Below are positions 44,354 through 53,762 of a stretch of DNA of 64,000 nucleotides, piece by piece. Made by a program: the position numbers and the translations under genes. The notes under the pieces are model-generated. The model was not told where the DNA came from and did no database searches. It saw only the letters and a program-made list of their open reading frames with translations. The stretch's first letter is position 1. Every line of letters begins with the position of its first letter. This stretch comes from JAAYOS01 sp050950785 (GTDB lineage Bacteria > Bacillota > Clostridia > Oscillospirales > JAAYOS01): positions 124,001 to 188,000 of the forward strand of contig JBMNIG010000007.1 in NCBI GenBank assembly GCA_050950785.1. Direction: 5' to 3'.

Positions 44354-45835
44354 ATGAAGAACAATCAAATTGTCCGAACCTCGCCCGAAAGTGTGGGCAT
44401 ACCATCAGCCTCGATAGAGTCTTTTCTTGATGGCGCAGCAAACCGTGGCATTGACCTTCACAGCCTCGTTATACTGCGGGACGGAAAAATCTGCGCCGAG
44501 GGCTGGTGGGCACCATATGCGCCCGAGCTGCTTCATCCGATGTACTCAGCAACCAAGAGCTTTACCTCAACCGCAATTGGCTTTGCAATACAGGAAGGGC
44601 TTTTGTCACTCGACACCAAACTTGTAGATATCTTTTCAGATTGTCTGCCTGAAAACCCATCAGAAAATCTGAAAAAAGCGACCATTCATGATTTGCTGTG
44701 CATGGGCTGCGGGCACGAAACCGAACCGGCATTAATGAATTTAGAGGGTAATTGGATAAAGAATTTCCTTGCCCATGAATTCAAGTATGAGCCGGGAACC
44801 ACTTTCCAGTACAACACCGCCGGCACAAATATGCTTTGTGCGGCACTTTATCGCGTAAGCGGTCAACAGCTCTCAGAATACCTCCGTCCAAGGTTCTTTG
44901 ATAAAGTTGGTATTGGTGAGTTTAAAACTACATATATGCCTGACGGAACAGAAATGGGGGGAGCAGGCTATCGCTTGCGTACCGAAGACCTGGCGCGGCT
45001 CTGTCAGTTTATCTTAAACCGCGGAATATGGAATGGCGAGCGGCTACTGAACGAAGAGTGGTTTGATAAAATTGGCACAAAACAAATCGAAACGAAGAAC
45101 GATGTTTATAAGAACCAGAGTCCTGAATGGCTATTGGGCTATAGCTATCAGTATTGGATGTGCAAGGAGCCGGGTACCTTCCGAGCCGACGGATTATTTG
45201 GGCAATTTGGTGTTATCATTCCATCAAAGAACGCAGCGGTGGTCATAACCGAGACCACAGGCAACACACAGGGGACGCTTGATCTTATTTGGGAGCATTT
45301 GTACCCCGCAATGGGAGAACCCCTGCCGGAAGACAGCTGTGCTGAAGCCGCACTGAAAGCTCGCTTGAGCAGGCTCACACTTGCACGTTTCCCCGCGGGT
45401 ACCATCAAAGGTGATTCCAAGTACAATAAGACGTACAAATCCGCCGGTGGTGGTTCGCTAGGTCTAAGAGACCTTGCAGGATTTATGAGATTTGGCACCA
45501 AACCATCCGATTTGAAGTCGATAGGATTTAAGTTCGGCGGTGATATTGCGGAGATAACGATAGATGAGGGTGAAGGCGAAGCTGTTTTGTCCGTGCAACT
45601 TGGTATGGACTACTCGGAAAATACTTACTTCGGAGAAAAGTATTTCTGCAGAGGGCACTGGCGCTCACCGATCCACTTTGAGATGGAGGTCCACGCTCCT
45701 GAGGCTGGTCAGGGTATGATGATAAACTTCGTATTTGATGATGAGGGCGTCTCTGTTCGTCCTGAACGCATACTCACTATGATGCGCTTCCCTGGGATGC
45801 CGCCAATAACCGACCCGACATTCAGGATGGAATAA
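44354..45835 (+). CDS. Serine hydrolase of the beta-lactamase/class C PBP-like family
   Basis: A 493-residue enzyme with the beta-lactamase fold in its first 330 residues: the S-x-x-K nucleophile motif in MYSATKSFTSTAIGFA (Ser about 76), YNTAGTN as the Y-x-N motif and a DGLFGQFG region near the third motif. A C-terminal domain of about 150 residues follows, as in EstB-type esterases. No signal peptide is seen, so it is more likely an esterase or peptidase than a drug-resistance enzyme. AGGAG precedes the ATG. Confidence 0.85.
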   Translation: MKNNQIVRTSPESVGIPSASIESFLDGAANRGIDLHSLVILRDGKICAEGWWAPYAPELLHPMYSATKSFTSTAIGFAIQEGLLSLDTKLVDIFSDCLPENPSENLKKATIHDLLCMGCGHETEPALMNLEGNWIKNFLAHEFKYEPGTTFQYNTAGTNMLCAALYRVSGQQLSEYLRPRFFDKVGIGEFKTTYMPDGTEMGGAGYRLRTEDLARLCQFILNRGIWNGERLLNEEWFDKIGTKQIETKNDVYKNQSPEWLLGYSYQYWMCKEPGTFRADGLFGQFGVIIPSKNAAVVITETTGNTQGTLDLIWEHLYPAMGEPLPEDSCAEAALKARLSRLTLARFPAGTIKGDSKYNKTYKSAGGGSLGLRDLAGFMRFGTKPSDLKSIGFKFGGDIAEITIDEGEGEAVLSVQLGMDYSENTYFGEKYFCRGHWRSPIHFEMEVHAPEAGQGMMINFVFDDEGVSVRPERILTMMRFPGMPPITDPTFRME

Positions 45836-45993
45836 CAAGATTATGCACTAACCTCTATTATCCTGAACGCGTATCCCACAGGCGAATTTTGCTTATGGGG
45901 ACAACATCCAAAAGGTTTGACTGCTAGGTCTCACTGTTGCATTTATAATAACGAATGTTCAGATATAACCAGCATGTTTTAAACTATAAATGA

Positions 45994-46030
45994 GAGCCCA
46001 CTTCTTGTACGTAGACAAAGAAGTGGGCTC
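45994..46030. terminator. Bidirectional terminator between serine hydrolase and aad genes
   Basis: GAGCCCACTTCTT (45994-46006) and AAGAAGTGGGCTC (46018-46030) form a perfect 13-bp stem between convergent genes. Confidence 0.75.
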
Positions 46031-46034
46031 AAAA

Positions 46035-46883
46035 TCATTGCATGGACGAACGAACCATCCTTAAATATTCTCGAATACCGGCTTCTTCGTCGTGACGGTA
46101 TGTGAAGCCAAAGTGATCTGCTACCGCTACTGCAAGAGTGTGGAACAAGTCACACATCACATCGACCGATGCCCAGATGTCGGTATAGTCACTGCCCGAA
46201 TAAGTGGCGGCGTATTGATCGTACAATTCAGGTGAGAGATATTTTTTGAAATACTTCCCGTTCTTGCCTGTAGATATGTCAAATCCGTATTGTGTGCCGA
46301 GATAATAATTGATCATATCATGAAGTTCAGACCGAACCACATCATTGAGCATATGCATTACATAAGGTAACTCATCCCGCGCAATTCCTTTTGCGACATT
46401 GTTTAGACACCACCAGAAATTATTGCAGCATGAGTAATAGAAAAGTGGGGAGGGAGGCTTGATATGCCAGTGTTTATCGCTTGGGGCAGGCAAAGCTGGC
46501 AAAAACCCATGACCATTGTCTTTATCCAGCAGAACTACTGCAGGCTCCCCGTCATCAATGTACTTTGTAAACTCAAAAGAGAGGTCAATGCGAACTCCAT
46601 CAGGATAAATCATCATATAGTTAAAATGACCGTCTCCGTCCGGATAACGCATAGCTTCCGGCATCTGCATAATCAGAGGCTTGCCGAAGCCTTCATCAAC
46701 CCATGCAGGATTATTATAAAATGGTGCAATGTCTTCAACAAAATAGGTGATGTCGTAATCCTGGTAGATGTCCTTCGGTGCGGATGGGTTCGCCCGCGAA
46801 CCGACCAGCAGTACAGCACGAATTCGTTCGTCGGCTCGAGCCACCCCTAAAATCAGGTTCATAATTTCCTGTTCATCTCGCAT
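46035..46883 (-). CDS. Aminoglycoside 6-adenylyltransferase homologue
   Basis: A 282-residue nucleotidyltransferase of the ANT(6)/AadE family, which inactivates streptomycin by adenylylation in characterised members. VLLVGSRANPSAPKDIYQDYD holds the GSRA site and metal-binding aspartates (DYDITYFV), and VRIDLSFEF contributes the third acid. CCNNFWWCLNNVAKGIARDE and MINYYLGTQYGFDIS in the C-terminal helical domain fit the family. GGGAG precedes the ATG. No mobile element directly flanks it, so it may be an intrinsic gene; activity is not established. Confidence 0.87.
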   Translation of the reverse strand: MRDEQEIMNLILGVARADERIRAVLLVGSRANPSAPKDIYQDYDITYFVEDIAPFYNNPAWVDEGFGKPLIMQMPEAMRYPDGDGHFNYMMIYPDGVRIDLSFEFTKYIDDGEPAVVLLDKDNGHGFLPALPAPSDKHWHIKPPSPLFYYSCCNNFWWCLNNVAKGIARDELPYVMHMLNDVVRSELHDMINYYLGTQYGFDISTGKNGKYFKKYLSPELYDQYAATYSGSDYTDIWASVDVMCDLFHTLAVAVADHFGFTYRHDEEAGIREYLRMVRSSMQ

Positions 46884-47020
46884 ACTTTCTACTCCCTTAT
46901 ACCGATATCTAAAATTTTTTAGACTCCATGTCCACTTAAGATGATTTTCACTTTTATTATATAGGAGACATAATGGTATAACAATCCATGATTAATATGG
47001 AGAGGTAATCTCCCAAAACA

Positions 47021-47056
47021 AAAGACAAAGGAGTTAATGTCGTCTCCCTTGTCTTT
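47021..47056. terminator. Terminator between rsgA and the aad gene
   Basis: AAAGACAAAGGAG (47021-47033) pairs with CTCCCTTGTCTTT (47044-47056) with one mismatch; T-rich sequence lies on both sides. Confidence 0.65.
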
Positions 47057-47116
47057 TTTCGTTTTATAGGTTTGAATTGCTCATGTTAAGACATTTAGGA
47101 TTGCTTAAGTACCTGT

Positions 47117-48217
47117 TTACGATGAATATTCATCAAAAAAACTCCCTTTTTTCATTTGCTTACTCCATTTGGAGATCGACTTGTGCCGTGCTTTTTTCTC
47201 TTTAAGATAACCAGTTTTGTCGTCCACAAATCTATTTTCCTGCTTCTGAGCCAAGTAGTACTCCCAACGCTCTCGGGATAAAGCACCATCGTTGAGCGCC
47301 GCAAGGACCGCGCATCCCGGCTCGGTTTTATGACGGCAGTCGGTAAATCGGCATTCTGTGAATAACTCCTCTACATCTGAAAATTCCGTGCTGATTCCTT
47401 CGTCTGCGTGAAATAACCCCAGTTCACGCATCCCCGGTGTATCTATAACCATTGCACCGGATGGCAGCATGAAAAGTTGACGATGGGTTGTGGTGTGGCG
47501 ACCTCTGCTGTCACCCTCCCGGATGGAACTTACAGCCATTACTTCCTGTTTCATCAAAGCATTTAGCAATGACGATTTGCCCACACCGGACATTCCAAGA
47601 AAAACTATTGTTTTTCTTGGCTGTAAATAGCTTTCCAACTCATCAAGTCCGAAACCCGTGTGACTGGAAACTGCATGTACAGGTACATGTGGTGCAGCTT
47701 TTCGGATATCAGCCACGTATTGATTAGAATCTGATTGCAAATCAGCTTTAGTCAATATCACAACGGGCTGTGCACCGCTTTGCCTTGCCATCGTTAAATA
47801 ACGCATGACGCGACTTACGTTGAAATCGCGATTCAAGGAAGTCAGAATAAATACGTAGTCAAAATTCGCCGCAATGGTCTGTTGCAGAACTGTCTTGACA
47901 AATCCTGCCGCATGCCCTGAAAAGTCACTACGTACAAACATAGACTTTCGAGGAAGCGTTCTAATAATTATGCTATCTCCGCTCTGATTTAAGCTTATCA
48001 GCACAAAATCTCCTGTTGTAGGAAAACTCTCTCTGCCATCGGTGTAATAAACACTGGATTTCAATCTTCCAAAAATGGTTCCGTATTCGCATATTAGTTC
48101 ATAGCGGTCCTTGTGAACGGCTGTAACTCTTGCAGGAATAACAGATGCATCGTATTGCGTCATGTCGAGAGAGTAAAGCATAGTCTCGAAAAACCCGTAG
48201 TCTTCTAATAATATCAA
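47117..48217 (-). CDS. rsgA: Ribosome small subunit-dependent GTPase A
   Basis: Circularly permuted GTPase that checks late 30S subunit maturation. The 366-residue protein has an N-terminal OB fold, then G4 LTKADL, G1 GMSGVGKSSLLNAL and G3 DTPGMRELG in permuted order, and a C-terminal zinc knuckle (CRFTDCRHKTEPGC). I placed the start at TTG 48217 because GGAGGG lies 8 nt upstream; the longer frame to 48259 has no such site. The form is longer than the B. subtilis type. Confidence 0.92.
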   Translation of the reverse strand: MILLEDYGFFETMLYSLDMTQYDASVIPARVTAVHKDRYELICEYGTIFGRLKSSVYYTDGRESFPTTGDFVLISLNQSGDSIIIRTLPRKSMFVRSDFSGHAAGFVKTVLQQTIAANFDYVFILTSLNRDFNVSRVMRYLTMARQSGAQPVVILTKADLQSDSNQYVADIRKAAPHVPVHAVSSHTGFGLDELESYLQPRKTIVFLGMSGVGKSSLLNALMKQEVMAVSSIREGDSRGRHTTTHRQLFMLPSGAMVIDTPGMRELGLFHADEGISTEFSDVEELFTECRFTDCRHKTEPGCAVLAALNDGALSRERWEYYLAQKQENRFVDDKTGYLKEKKARHKSISKWSKQMKKGSFFDEYSS

Positions 48218-48657
48218 TTTTTGTTCCCTCCAAAACAATATGGTGCTCTTGGTATACACAATAATGTGTTAAGAGTGGGTTTATATAATCGTTTCGCCTA
48301 TTCAAATGTTTTTGGGCGCAAAAATGCCGCAGCCAGCAGCCATCGATAGCTGCAAACTGCGGTGCGTCTCAGGTAATGCAAGCGATGAAATAAAAACACG
48401 AGCATACCCGCTCGTATACCCGTACAAGTTTACAGTATTCACGAAAGGTTGCTTGAAACGGCATAGCGATAAATGGTGGTTGCACCTTACCTATCACTTT
48501 GCCCAATATTCAGTTTTAGACGAAAGACACCTCATGGATCCTTGTCATTAGAAACAACTCCTTTCGTTTCTGTAAAGTAAAAAATGTATGTCGCGAAGAC
48601 ATCGCCTCGTTTAGTATACCATCTAGTTCCAGGAAAATCAATATTAGAGTATAATTT
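48218..48657. other. Gap between rsgA and ISLre2 with two palindromes
   Basis: A nested palindrome at 48246-48275 (CTCTT/AAGAG arms around ACACA/TGTGT) lies in the rsgA leader. A second hairpin uses CCGCAG (48327-48332) and CTGCGG (48357-48362). The 81-codon frame at 48306 shows no recognisable protein. 48649-48657 is the left target duplication of ISLre2. Confidence 0.4.
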
Positions 48658-50340
48658 GTATGTGTCAAGTAATCGTTGGGAAATATTTCTGAGTTAGAAA
48701 ATTAGCATCAAATCAAGATAAGACTTATTTTTAGGATTGCAAAGCATCACCGTATCATACCGGTGCGCTAGTACTTGTATGAGCATAGTTCTTAGGAGCC
48801 GAAACGTATGTTGCTTAAGGCTCTCATTCCTAGAAGAGATTTGCTCCACTTCATGTTAGGGATTTCTGCGCGCTTGAAGCCATTGTATCCTTTGCCAACG
48901 GCCTGCTGCGTCTTAGCGGAGCTAAATCCGGTTATTGCATGAAGAGATGTGGTTGGGATTACTTCGCCTATCACAGAGAGTGTACGTTTTAGACGACCTG
49001 TTTGCTTCAGACAGATCAAGGCAGCCAGATGATTGGCTCCATCAATGCTCCAGGAGGCACGTCTGCCCTTCATTCTGTTACCAACCATAGTAAATATATT
49101 GCTCTCCATAGCACCTAAAGGTGCACGCTGTAGGCCAGGATTTACGTCAGGTATCTCAAGTCCTCTCTCGTGGTACGGAATAAGAGCATCCTTGTTGTTG
49201 CTAAAATAGCTTAGTAGAGCTTTTCTTCTTTTTTGCTCTGTTTCATCAACTGTGCTATTTATTGAGGCTTCAATTACATCCAATAGATCATCAATCCTCT
49301 TGTTAAGAAGGAGATCCATCATAAGGCTACAAAGATCAGGGTCATTTACGTACTCTCGAATCGCTTTGTTCCGGTGAAAGATATCTAACTGGTACACTGT
49401 GTCCGCCCCCTTTTGTCCCTTTATCCACTTAGCTCCATCTCCATTGAGTATGCGCATTTCAATTTCATCTACGTTGTAAACAGAGGCTATATGCCCTTCC
49501 TTGCGTTCAACAAACTCCGAAGCGCTTTCAAAACTTGCACAGGCAACCTTATCAGATAGGTTTCGGCGGCCACCGGCCGTCTCGCTGATACCGGTGTAAG
49601 CAATTGCAACCTTCATTTCTTTGGATTTGCCGTGCTCTTTACGGGCTTTCCCCTGCAGCGATAGCCACACACCATCTTGTTCTTCGAATAACACCTTGCT
49701 TTCAAGTTGGCCTGTGCCTTTATTCTGCACAGCCTTTTCTGCAAGTTGCTCTTCATATCCCAGAACCCGACTTCCAACTGCCTGTGTAACAGACCAAGCT
49801 GTTGTATGGGATATCTTTAGACCGCTTGTCTCACTTATCTTCTCTGCCACTTCACGATAATCACTTTCGCACGCTGCAGTTGCTATAAGGCTTGACACAA
49901 GCTCACTCATTTTTCCCGGTGCATCAATTCCTAAAGCATTATCAAGAAGGTATGTGTACTCTTTTCCTCCGCTTTCATCACGTGTCCAGTACACTCTCCG
50001 GCTATATTCAACCTCTCCCATGATTGTCTTGAGGCTTGTCTTACGTTGCCCCTCACTCTTGTATTCCTTGACATCTCTTTGGCTAAATATCTGCTCATCT
50101 AGCTCTGTCAGTATCTCAGCCATTTGTGCACGGCCTATCGCCATACACATATCGTAAATATTTCTTTCAATTTTTTGTAAATCTACCTTGAATTCTTTCC
50201 CGTTCTCGGTTAGAATCATAGTTGCATACACCACCTGTCTGATTTTTTCTTCAAACTAATCTTAACAAGGTTTGTATGCAAAGGGAAGGGCTTTTTTAGC
50301 TTTTCCCTTTTCTTTTTCCCAATGATTATTTTACACTAAG
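48658..50340 (-). mobile_element. ISLre2-family insertion sequence, complete
   Basis: The ends form 26-bp imperfect inverted repeats sharing GTGT, TAATC and TTGGGAAA. The 9-bp direct repeat GTATAATTT flanks the element at 48649-48657 and 50341-50349. It carries one intact transposase gene. Confidence 0.88.
48792..50219 (-). CDS. ISLre2-family transposase (UPF0236)
   Basis: A 475-residue transposase. The family pattern is visible as GEVEYSRRVYWTRDESGGKEY, ESDYREVAEKISETSGLKIS and the C-terminal APLGAMESNIFTMVGNRMKG and ASWSIDGANHLAALICL. Acidic residues in FEEQDGVWLSL and ILNGDGAKWIK are the likely catalytic ones. ATG 50219 has AGGTGG upstream; a GTG at 50234 is also in frame. Confidence 0.93.
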   Translation of the reverse strand: MILTENGKEFKVDLQKIERNIYDMCMAIGRAQMAEILTELDEQIFSQRDVKEYKSEGQRKTSLKTIMGEVEYSRRVYWTRDESGGKEYTYLLDNALGIDAPGKMSELVSSLIATAACESDYREVAEKISETSGLKISHTTAWSVTQAVGSRVLGYEEQLAEKAVQNKGTGQLESKVLFEEQDGVWLSLQGKARKEHGKSKEMKVAIAYTGISETAGGRRNLSDKVACASFESASEFVERKEGHIASVYNVDEIEMRILNGDGAKWIKGQKGADTVYQLDIFHRNKAIREYVNDPDLCSLMMDLLLNKRIDDLLDVIEASINSTVDETEQKRRKALLSYFSNNKDALIPYHERGLEIPDVNPGLQRAPLGAMESNIFTMVGNRMKGRRASWSIDGANHLAALICLKQTGRLKRTLSVIGEVIPTTSLHAITGFSSAKTQQAVGKGYNGFKRAEIPNMKWSKSLLGMRALSNIRFGS

Positions 50341-50417
50341 GTATAATTTATTGCCAAATCTTTTGTTTTATACTTCCATTAAATATGTTATAATTTAGAA
50401 ATATTGATGCGGATTGA

Positions 50418-50633
50418 TGTGGAAGTCAAAATACATCTGAGTTTATCAGTTTTACACATGGTGATAGCACTTCAACTCTAAAGAGAGCCGGCAGTATCAT
50501 GCTGATAACAAAGGATATGCATATAGATACCATCAGCAGGTTTGATGGAACTATTGATGATTATATGAAAGAAATCAAAGATAAGCATTACTATATCGAG
50601 GTTCAACTCTGGAACAATGACTGCAACATTTAG
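50418..50633 (+). pseudogene. Unrecognised gene fragment next to ISLre2
   Basis: From after the TGA at 50415-50417 the frame is open to TAG 50631-50633 with no start until ATG 50499. It reads FISFTHGDSTSTLKRAGSIM and later KDKHYYIEVQLWNNDC, which looks like real protein sequence but I do not recognise it. The 5' part is probably lost; the IS insertion lies just upstream. Confidence 0.4.
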
Positions 50634-50688
50634 CCAAGAACAAGAAACAAGATAATGGCACCAAATAAAATAGGATGGAGATGATCGC

Positions 50689-51129
50689 TTGAAAACCGTA
50701 ATTATTTATTACACCTTTGGAGGGTCCACAAAGAAAGAGGCGCAACGCCTCAGTGAAAATCTAGGTGCACCTTTGTTTCGTGTAGAGGAAGCCCGACGTC
50801 GCAGTCTGTTGACTTCTTTTATACCCGGTATTTTACAGGCGATAAAGCGCAAAACTGTACCTATCAAACCGTTGAATGTCGATTTGAATGATTATGACCG
50901 AATCATTATAGGCTGCCCGGTCTGGGCGGGCCATCCGGCGCCTGCCTTCAACTCCATCATTGAACTGCTCCCCACAGAAAAAGAAGTGGAACTTTTCTTT
51001 TGCTCCGCCGGCGGCGAAGCCCCTGAGAGTGAACAAGAAACCAAGGAGCTTATAGCAAAGAAAGGCTGCACCCTTGTTTCTTATCGTGACGTCAAAACCG
51101 ACGCTGCACCGGCGAAAATGAAAGAATGA
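50689..51129 (+). CDS. Flavodoxin family protein
   Basis: A 146-residue FMN protein. The phosphate-binding loop is IIYYTFGGSTKKEAQRL, the isoalloxazine loops are IIIGCPVWAGHPAP and FFCSAGGEAPES. It would act as a soluble electron carrier or quinone/NAD(P)H-dependent reductase. The start is TTG 50689 with GGATGGAG upstream, since no ATG is available nearby. It begins a run of same-strand genes (flavodoxin, MazG-like, HD, alcohol dehydrogenase) with short gaps. Confidence 0.85.
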   Translation: MKTVIIYYTFGGSTKKEAQRLSENLGAPLFRVEEARRRSLLTSFIPGILQAIKRKTVPIKPLNVDLNDYDRIIIGCPVWAGHPAPAFNSIIELLPTEKEVELFFCSAGGEAPESEQETKELIAKKGCTLVSYRDVKTDAAPAKMKE

Positions 51130-51168
51130 AAGCTACTATTTTCAGCTGGCTGAAGGAGAATATTGAAA

Positions 51169-51504
51169 ATGACCGATAGGACAACCACCGTTGCACAACT
51201 CAAAAAACATATAGAGGATTTTTCCTACTCGCGGGGCTGGCGTAAAGACCAAAACGCCAAAAACCTTGTTATGGCACTGACCGTTGAAACAGCCGAGCTT
51301 GCAGAAATCTTTATGTGGCTGCATTCAGACGACGCCGACAGCATAAAAGAAAACGCTGAGGAGTTTGAGCATTTGCAGGATGAACTTGCCGATATTTTTT
51401 GGTATATATGCCGCTTGTGCGAACATTATGATATAGATTTAGCAAAGGCAGTCGAAAAGAAGACGGTTAAGAACGCAATGAAATACCCGGGTGTAAAAAA
51501 GTAA
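51169..51504 (+). CDS. MazG-like nucleotide pyrophosphohydrolase
   Basis: A 111-residue all-alpha NTP pyrophosphatase, probably a house-cleaning enzyme that destroys abnormal nucleotides. The metal motif appears as VETAELAEIF and LQDELADIFWYI (E-x-x-E ... E-x-x-D). It matches the short RS21-C6/dCTPase-like members in length. ATG 51169 is preceded by GGAG 10 nt upstream; TTG 51163 is an alternative. It lies 39 nt after the flavodoxin gene and 41 nt before an HD hydrolase. Confidence 0.85.
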   Translation: MTDRTTTVAQLKKHIEDFSYSRGWRKDQNAKNLVMALTVETAELAEIFMWLHSDDADSIKENAEEFEHLQDELADIFWYICRLCEHYDIDLAKAVEKKTVKNAMKYPGVKK

Positions 51505-51545
51505 ATCGATCAAATGAATATTATATAGAAATGAAAGGTGATAGA

Positions 51546-52100
51546 ATGATACCAACTCCTACACAAGCACGAGAAATCCTGGAAAAGTACAACAAGGAAC
51601 CGTTCCACTTGCTTCATGGTGAAACGGTATCAGAAGTAATGGGATGGTTTGCTCAGAAATACGATCTAGAAAACATCGACTATTGGCGTACTGTCGGTAT
51701 GCTTCATGATATTGACTTTGGGCTTTATCCTGAACAGCACTGTGTCAAAGGCATTGAGCTAATGAGAGATGAAGGAATCGATGAGAGTATCATCCGCTCT
51801 GCCCTAAGTCACGGATGGGGCATGACTGAAACGCCATATGAACCGGAAAGTATTATGGAAAAACTGCTTTTTGCCGTTGATGAGTTGACCGGGTTGATTG
51901 GTGCCGCAGCTTTGATGCGTCCGAGCAAAAGTGTATCCGATATGAAACTTTCCAGCCTGAAAAAGAAATTTAAAGATAAGAAATTCGCTGCCGGCTGTTC
52001 TCGGGAGACTATTGCCAAGGGAGCAGAAATGCTTGGCTGGGAGCTTGATGAGCTTTTAGAGCAGACTTTGCAAGCAATGCAAGCGACAGAAAAGCGTTAA
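51546..52100 (+). CDS. HD-domain hydrolase
   Basis: A 184-residue metal-dependent phosphohydrolase-type protein. The HD motif is VGMLHDIDFGLYPEQH, with a histidine upstream (LLHGETVSEVMGWFA) and further ligands at ALSHGW and FAVDELTGLI. Many members of this short form are annotated only as HD proteins, and the substrate is unknown. ATG 51546 with AAAGGTG upstream is preferred to ATG 51531. It follows the MazG-like gene by 41 nt. Confidence 0.82.
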   Translation: MIPTPTQAREILEKYNKEPFHLLHGETVSEVMGWFAQKYDLENIDYWRTVGMLHDIDFGLYPEQHCVKGIELMRDEGIDESIIRSALSHGWGMTETPYEPESIMEKLLFAVDELTGLIGAAALMRPSKSVSDMKLSSLKKKFKDKKFAAGCSRETIAKGAEMLGWELDELLEQTLQAMQATEKR

Positions 52101-52191
52101 TAATAGCGTTAATAATTGCGTCTACCACCATTAGCATCTACTATTTCATCGGGTCGAGGGGAATAATGCATATCGAGTATTATCGCGAAGC

Positions 52192-52234
52192 GTGTTATAC
52201 TACTAATAATAATGAACTTAGTAGTACATAACAC
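52192..52234. promoter_or_regulatory. Inverted repeat before the alcohol dehydrogenase gene
   Basis: GTGTTATACTACTAA (52192-52206) and TTAGTAGTACATAACAC (52218-52234) are complementary apart from a 2-nt bulge. It ends 16 nt before the start codon and could be an operator or a 5' UTR hairpin that affects translation. Confidence 0.5.
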
Positions 52235-52250
52235 ACTAGAGGTGAACATT

Positions 52251-53414
52251 ATGAGAGATTTTACTTTTCACACTCCCACTGAGGTGATTTTCGGGCGTGA
52301 CGCGGAGCTCAAAACCGGTCAGGCGGCGAAAAAATATGGCGCGAGTCGCGTATTAGTCGTATACGGAAAGGGAAGTGTTGTCAGGAGCGGTCTACTGGAC
52401 AGAGTATGCAAGACCTTCGAAGAAGAGGGGCTTTCATATCAGCAGTTCGGCGGTGTTGAGCCAAATCCTCGTGTTGGTTTGACTCGCGAGGCGATAAAGA
52501 CGGCTATCGATATGAAAGCAGACATGATTGTCGGAGTGGGTGGCGGAAGCGTCATTGATACGGCCAAAGCAATAGCCCATGGCGCGGCAAATCCCGATAT
52601 TGACATATGGGATTTATGGCTTAGGAAGCAACCTCTGGAGAAGAGCTTGCCTGTCGGAGCCGTTGTCACAATTCCGGCTGCCGGGAGCGAGATGAGTGAT
52701 TCCTCGGTTCTGACCAACGAAGAGACGCAAGAAAAACGAGGCCTAAACACGCAACTGAACCGTCCTGCTTTTGCCATAATGAACCCAGCTCTCGCTACTA
52801 CGCTTCCGATCTATCAGGTTGCATGTGGTGTAACTGATATCTATATGCACACTCTGGAAAGGTATTTTTCGCCAGTAACGGGCAATGACTTCACCGATGA
52901 AGTAGCAGAGGCACTAATGCGAGTCGTCATACGAAATGGAAGACGTGTTGTAAAGGATCCTAACGATTATGATGCCATGAGTGAGATCATGTGGTGTTCA
53001 AGCGTATCCCATAATGGACTTACAGGCTTGGGCGGGGAGAAAGATTTTTCTGCCCATCAGTTAGGACAAGCGATAGGCGGTATTTACGACAAAGCCCACG
53101 CAGCAACACTTTCTGCTGTTTGGGGAAGCTGGGCATGGTATGTGCTTAAAACTAACCCTTCCCGATTTGAAAAATACGCCATGAACGTATGGGGAGTTGA
53201 AACAGCGGAAGAAGGTATAGAGAAAACCGTTGAATTTTTCAGTGAAATCGGAATGCCTATTACCTTAAGTGAGCTTGGGATTGGCATTTTATCCGATACG
53301 GAACTCGATGCGCTTGCCGTCAAATGCACATACGGCAAATCCAGAACAATTGGCAGCTTTAAGGTTTTGGATTATGATGACATTTTGAAAATTTATGAAG
53401 CGGCCAATAAATAA
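52251..53414 (+). CDS. Iron-containing alcohol dehydrogenase (butanol dehydrogenase type)
   Basis: A 387-residue group III alcohol dehydrogenase that reduces aldehydes or oxidises alcohols with NAD(P)H. The cofactor loop is GVGGGSVIDTAKAIAHG. Metal ligands lie in GVTDIYMHTLERYF, FSAHQLGQAI and YDKAHAATLS (the usual Asp and three His). The sequence is of the BdhA/YqhD type. ATG 52251 with AGAGGTG upstream is used rather than ATG 52212. An inverted repeat immediately precedes it. Confidence 0.9.
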   Translation: MRDFTFHTPTEVIFGRDAELKTGQAAKKYGASRVLVVYGKGSVVRSGLLDRVCKTFEEEGLSYQQFGGVEPNPRVGLTREAIKTAIDMKADMIVGVGGGSVIDTAKAIAHGAANPDIDIWDLWLRKQPLEKSLPVGAVVTIPAAGSEMSDSSVLTNEETQEKRGLNTQLNRPAFAIMNPALATTLPIYQVACGVTDIYMHTLERYFSPVTGNDFTDEVAEALMRVVIRNGRRVVKDPNDYDAMSEIMWCSSVSHNGLTGLGGEKDFSAHQLGQAIGGIYDKAHAATLSAVWGSWAWYVLKTNPSRFEKYAMNVWGVETAEEGIEKTVEFFSEIGMPITLSELGIGILSDTELDALAVKCTYGKSRTIGSFKVLDYDDILKIYEAANK

Positions 53415-53460
53415 TCCTCTCACGTGAAGGATTGACACGCCTATAATGCAATCCACAATT

Positions 53461-53486
53461 AATCAAGCGCCGGTTAAACCGGCGCT
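53461..53486 (+). terminator. Terminator, first copy of a repeated hairpin
   Basis: AGCGCCGG (53466-53473) pairs with CCGGCGCT (53479-53486). The 26-nt unit starting AATCAAGCGCC recurs exactly at 55163-55188, after the ATPase gene. The stretch 53487-53762 shows no gene. Confidence 0.7.
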
Positions 53487-53762
53487 ATTCCATGCTTATA
53501 CCACATATTATTAAAGGCATTCGTAATTATCGTTTGAGTCTAAATTTTTTTGACTTTGAGGTTCGCTGATTGTCACATACAGCGTTATTATGATACTGAA
53601 CATTATTAACCACCATGCTTTGATTAACCCAAATGCGATAATGGCCATTAGACAGTACCCATACATGGCAAGCTAAGTCAAATGTATAAAGCGAAATCCA
53701 TTGGATTGAAAAGATAAAACTGAACGGATTGATTTTATTAAATATATCAGACCAAGTTTATG

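Noticed and set aside
48306..48551. 81-codon open frame on the plus strand between rsgA and ISLre2
   Set aside because: No ribosome binding site, no recognisable domain, and part of it is a hairpin; treated as non-coding.
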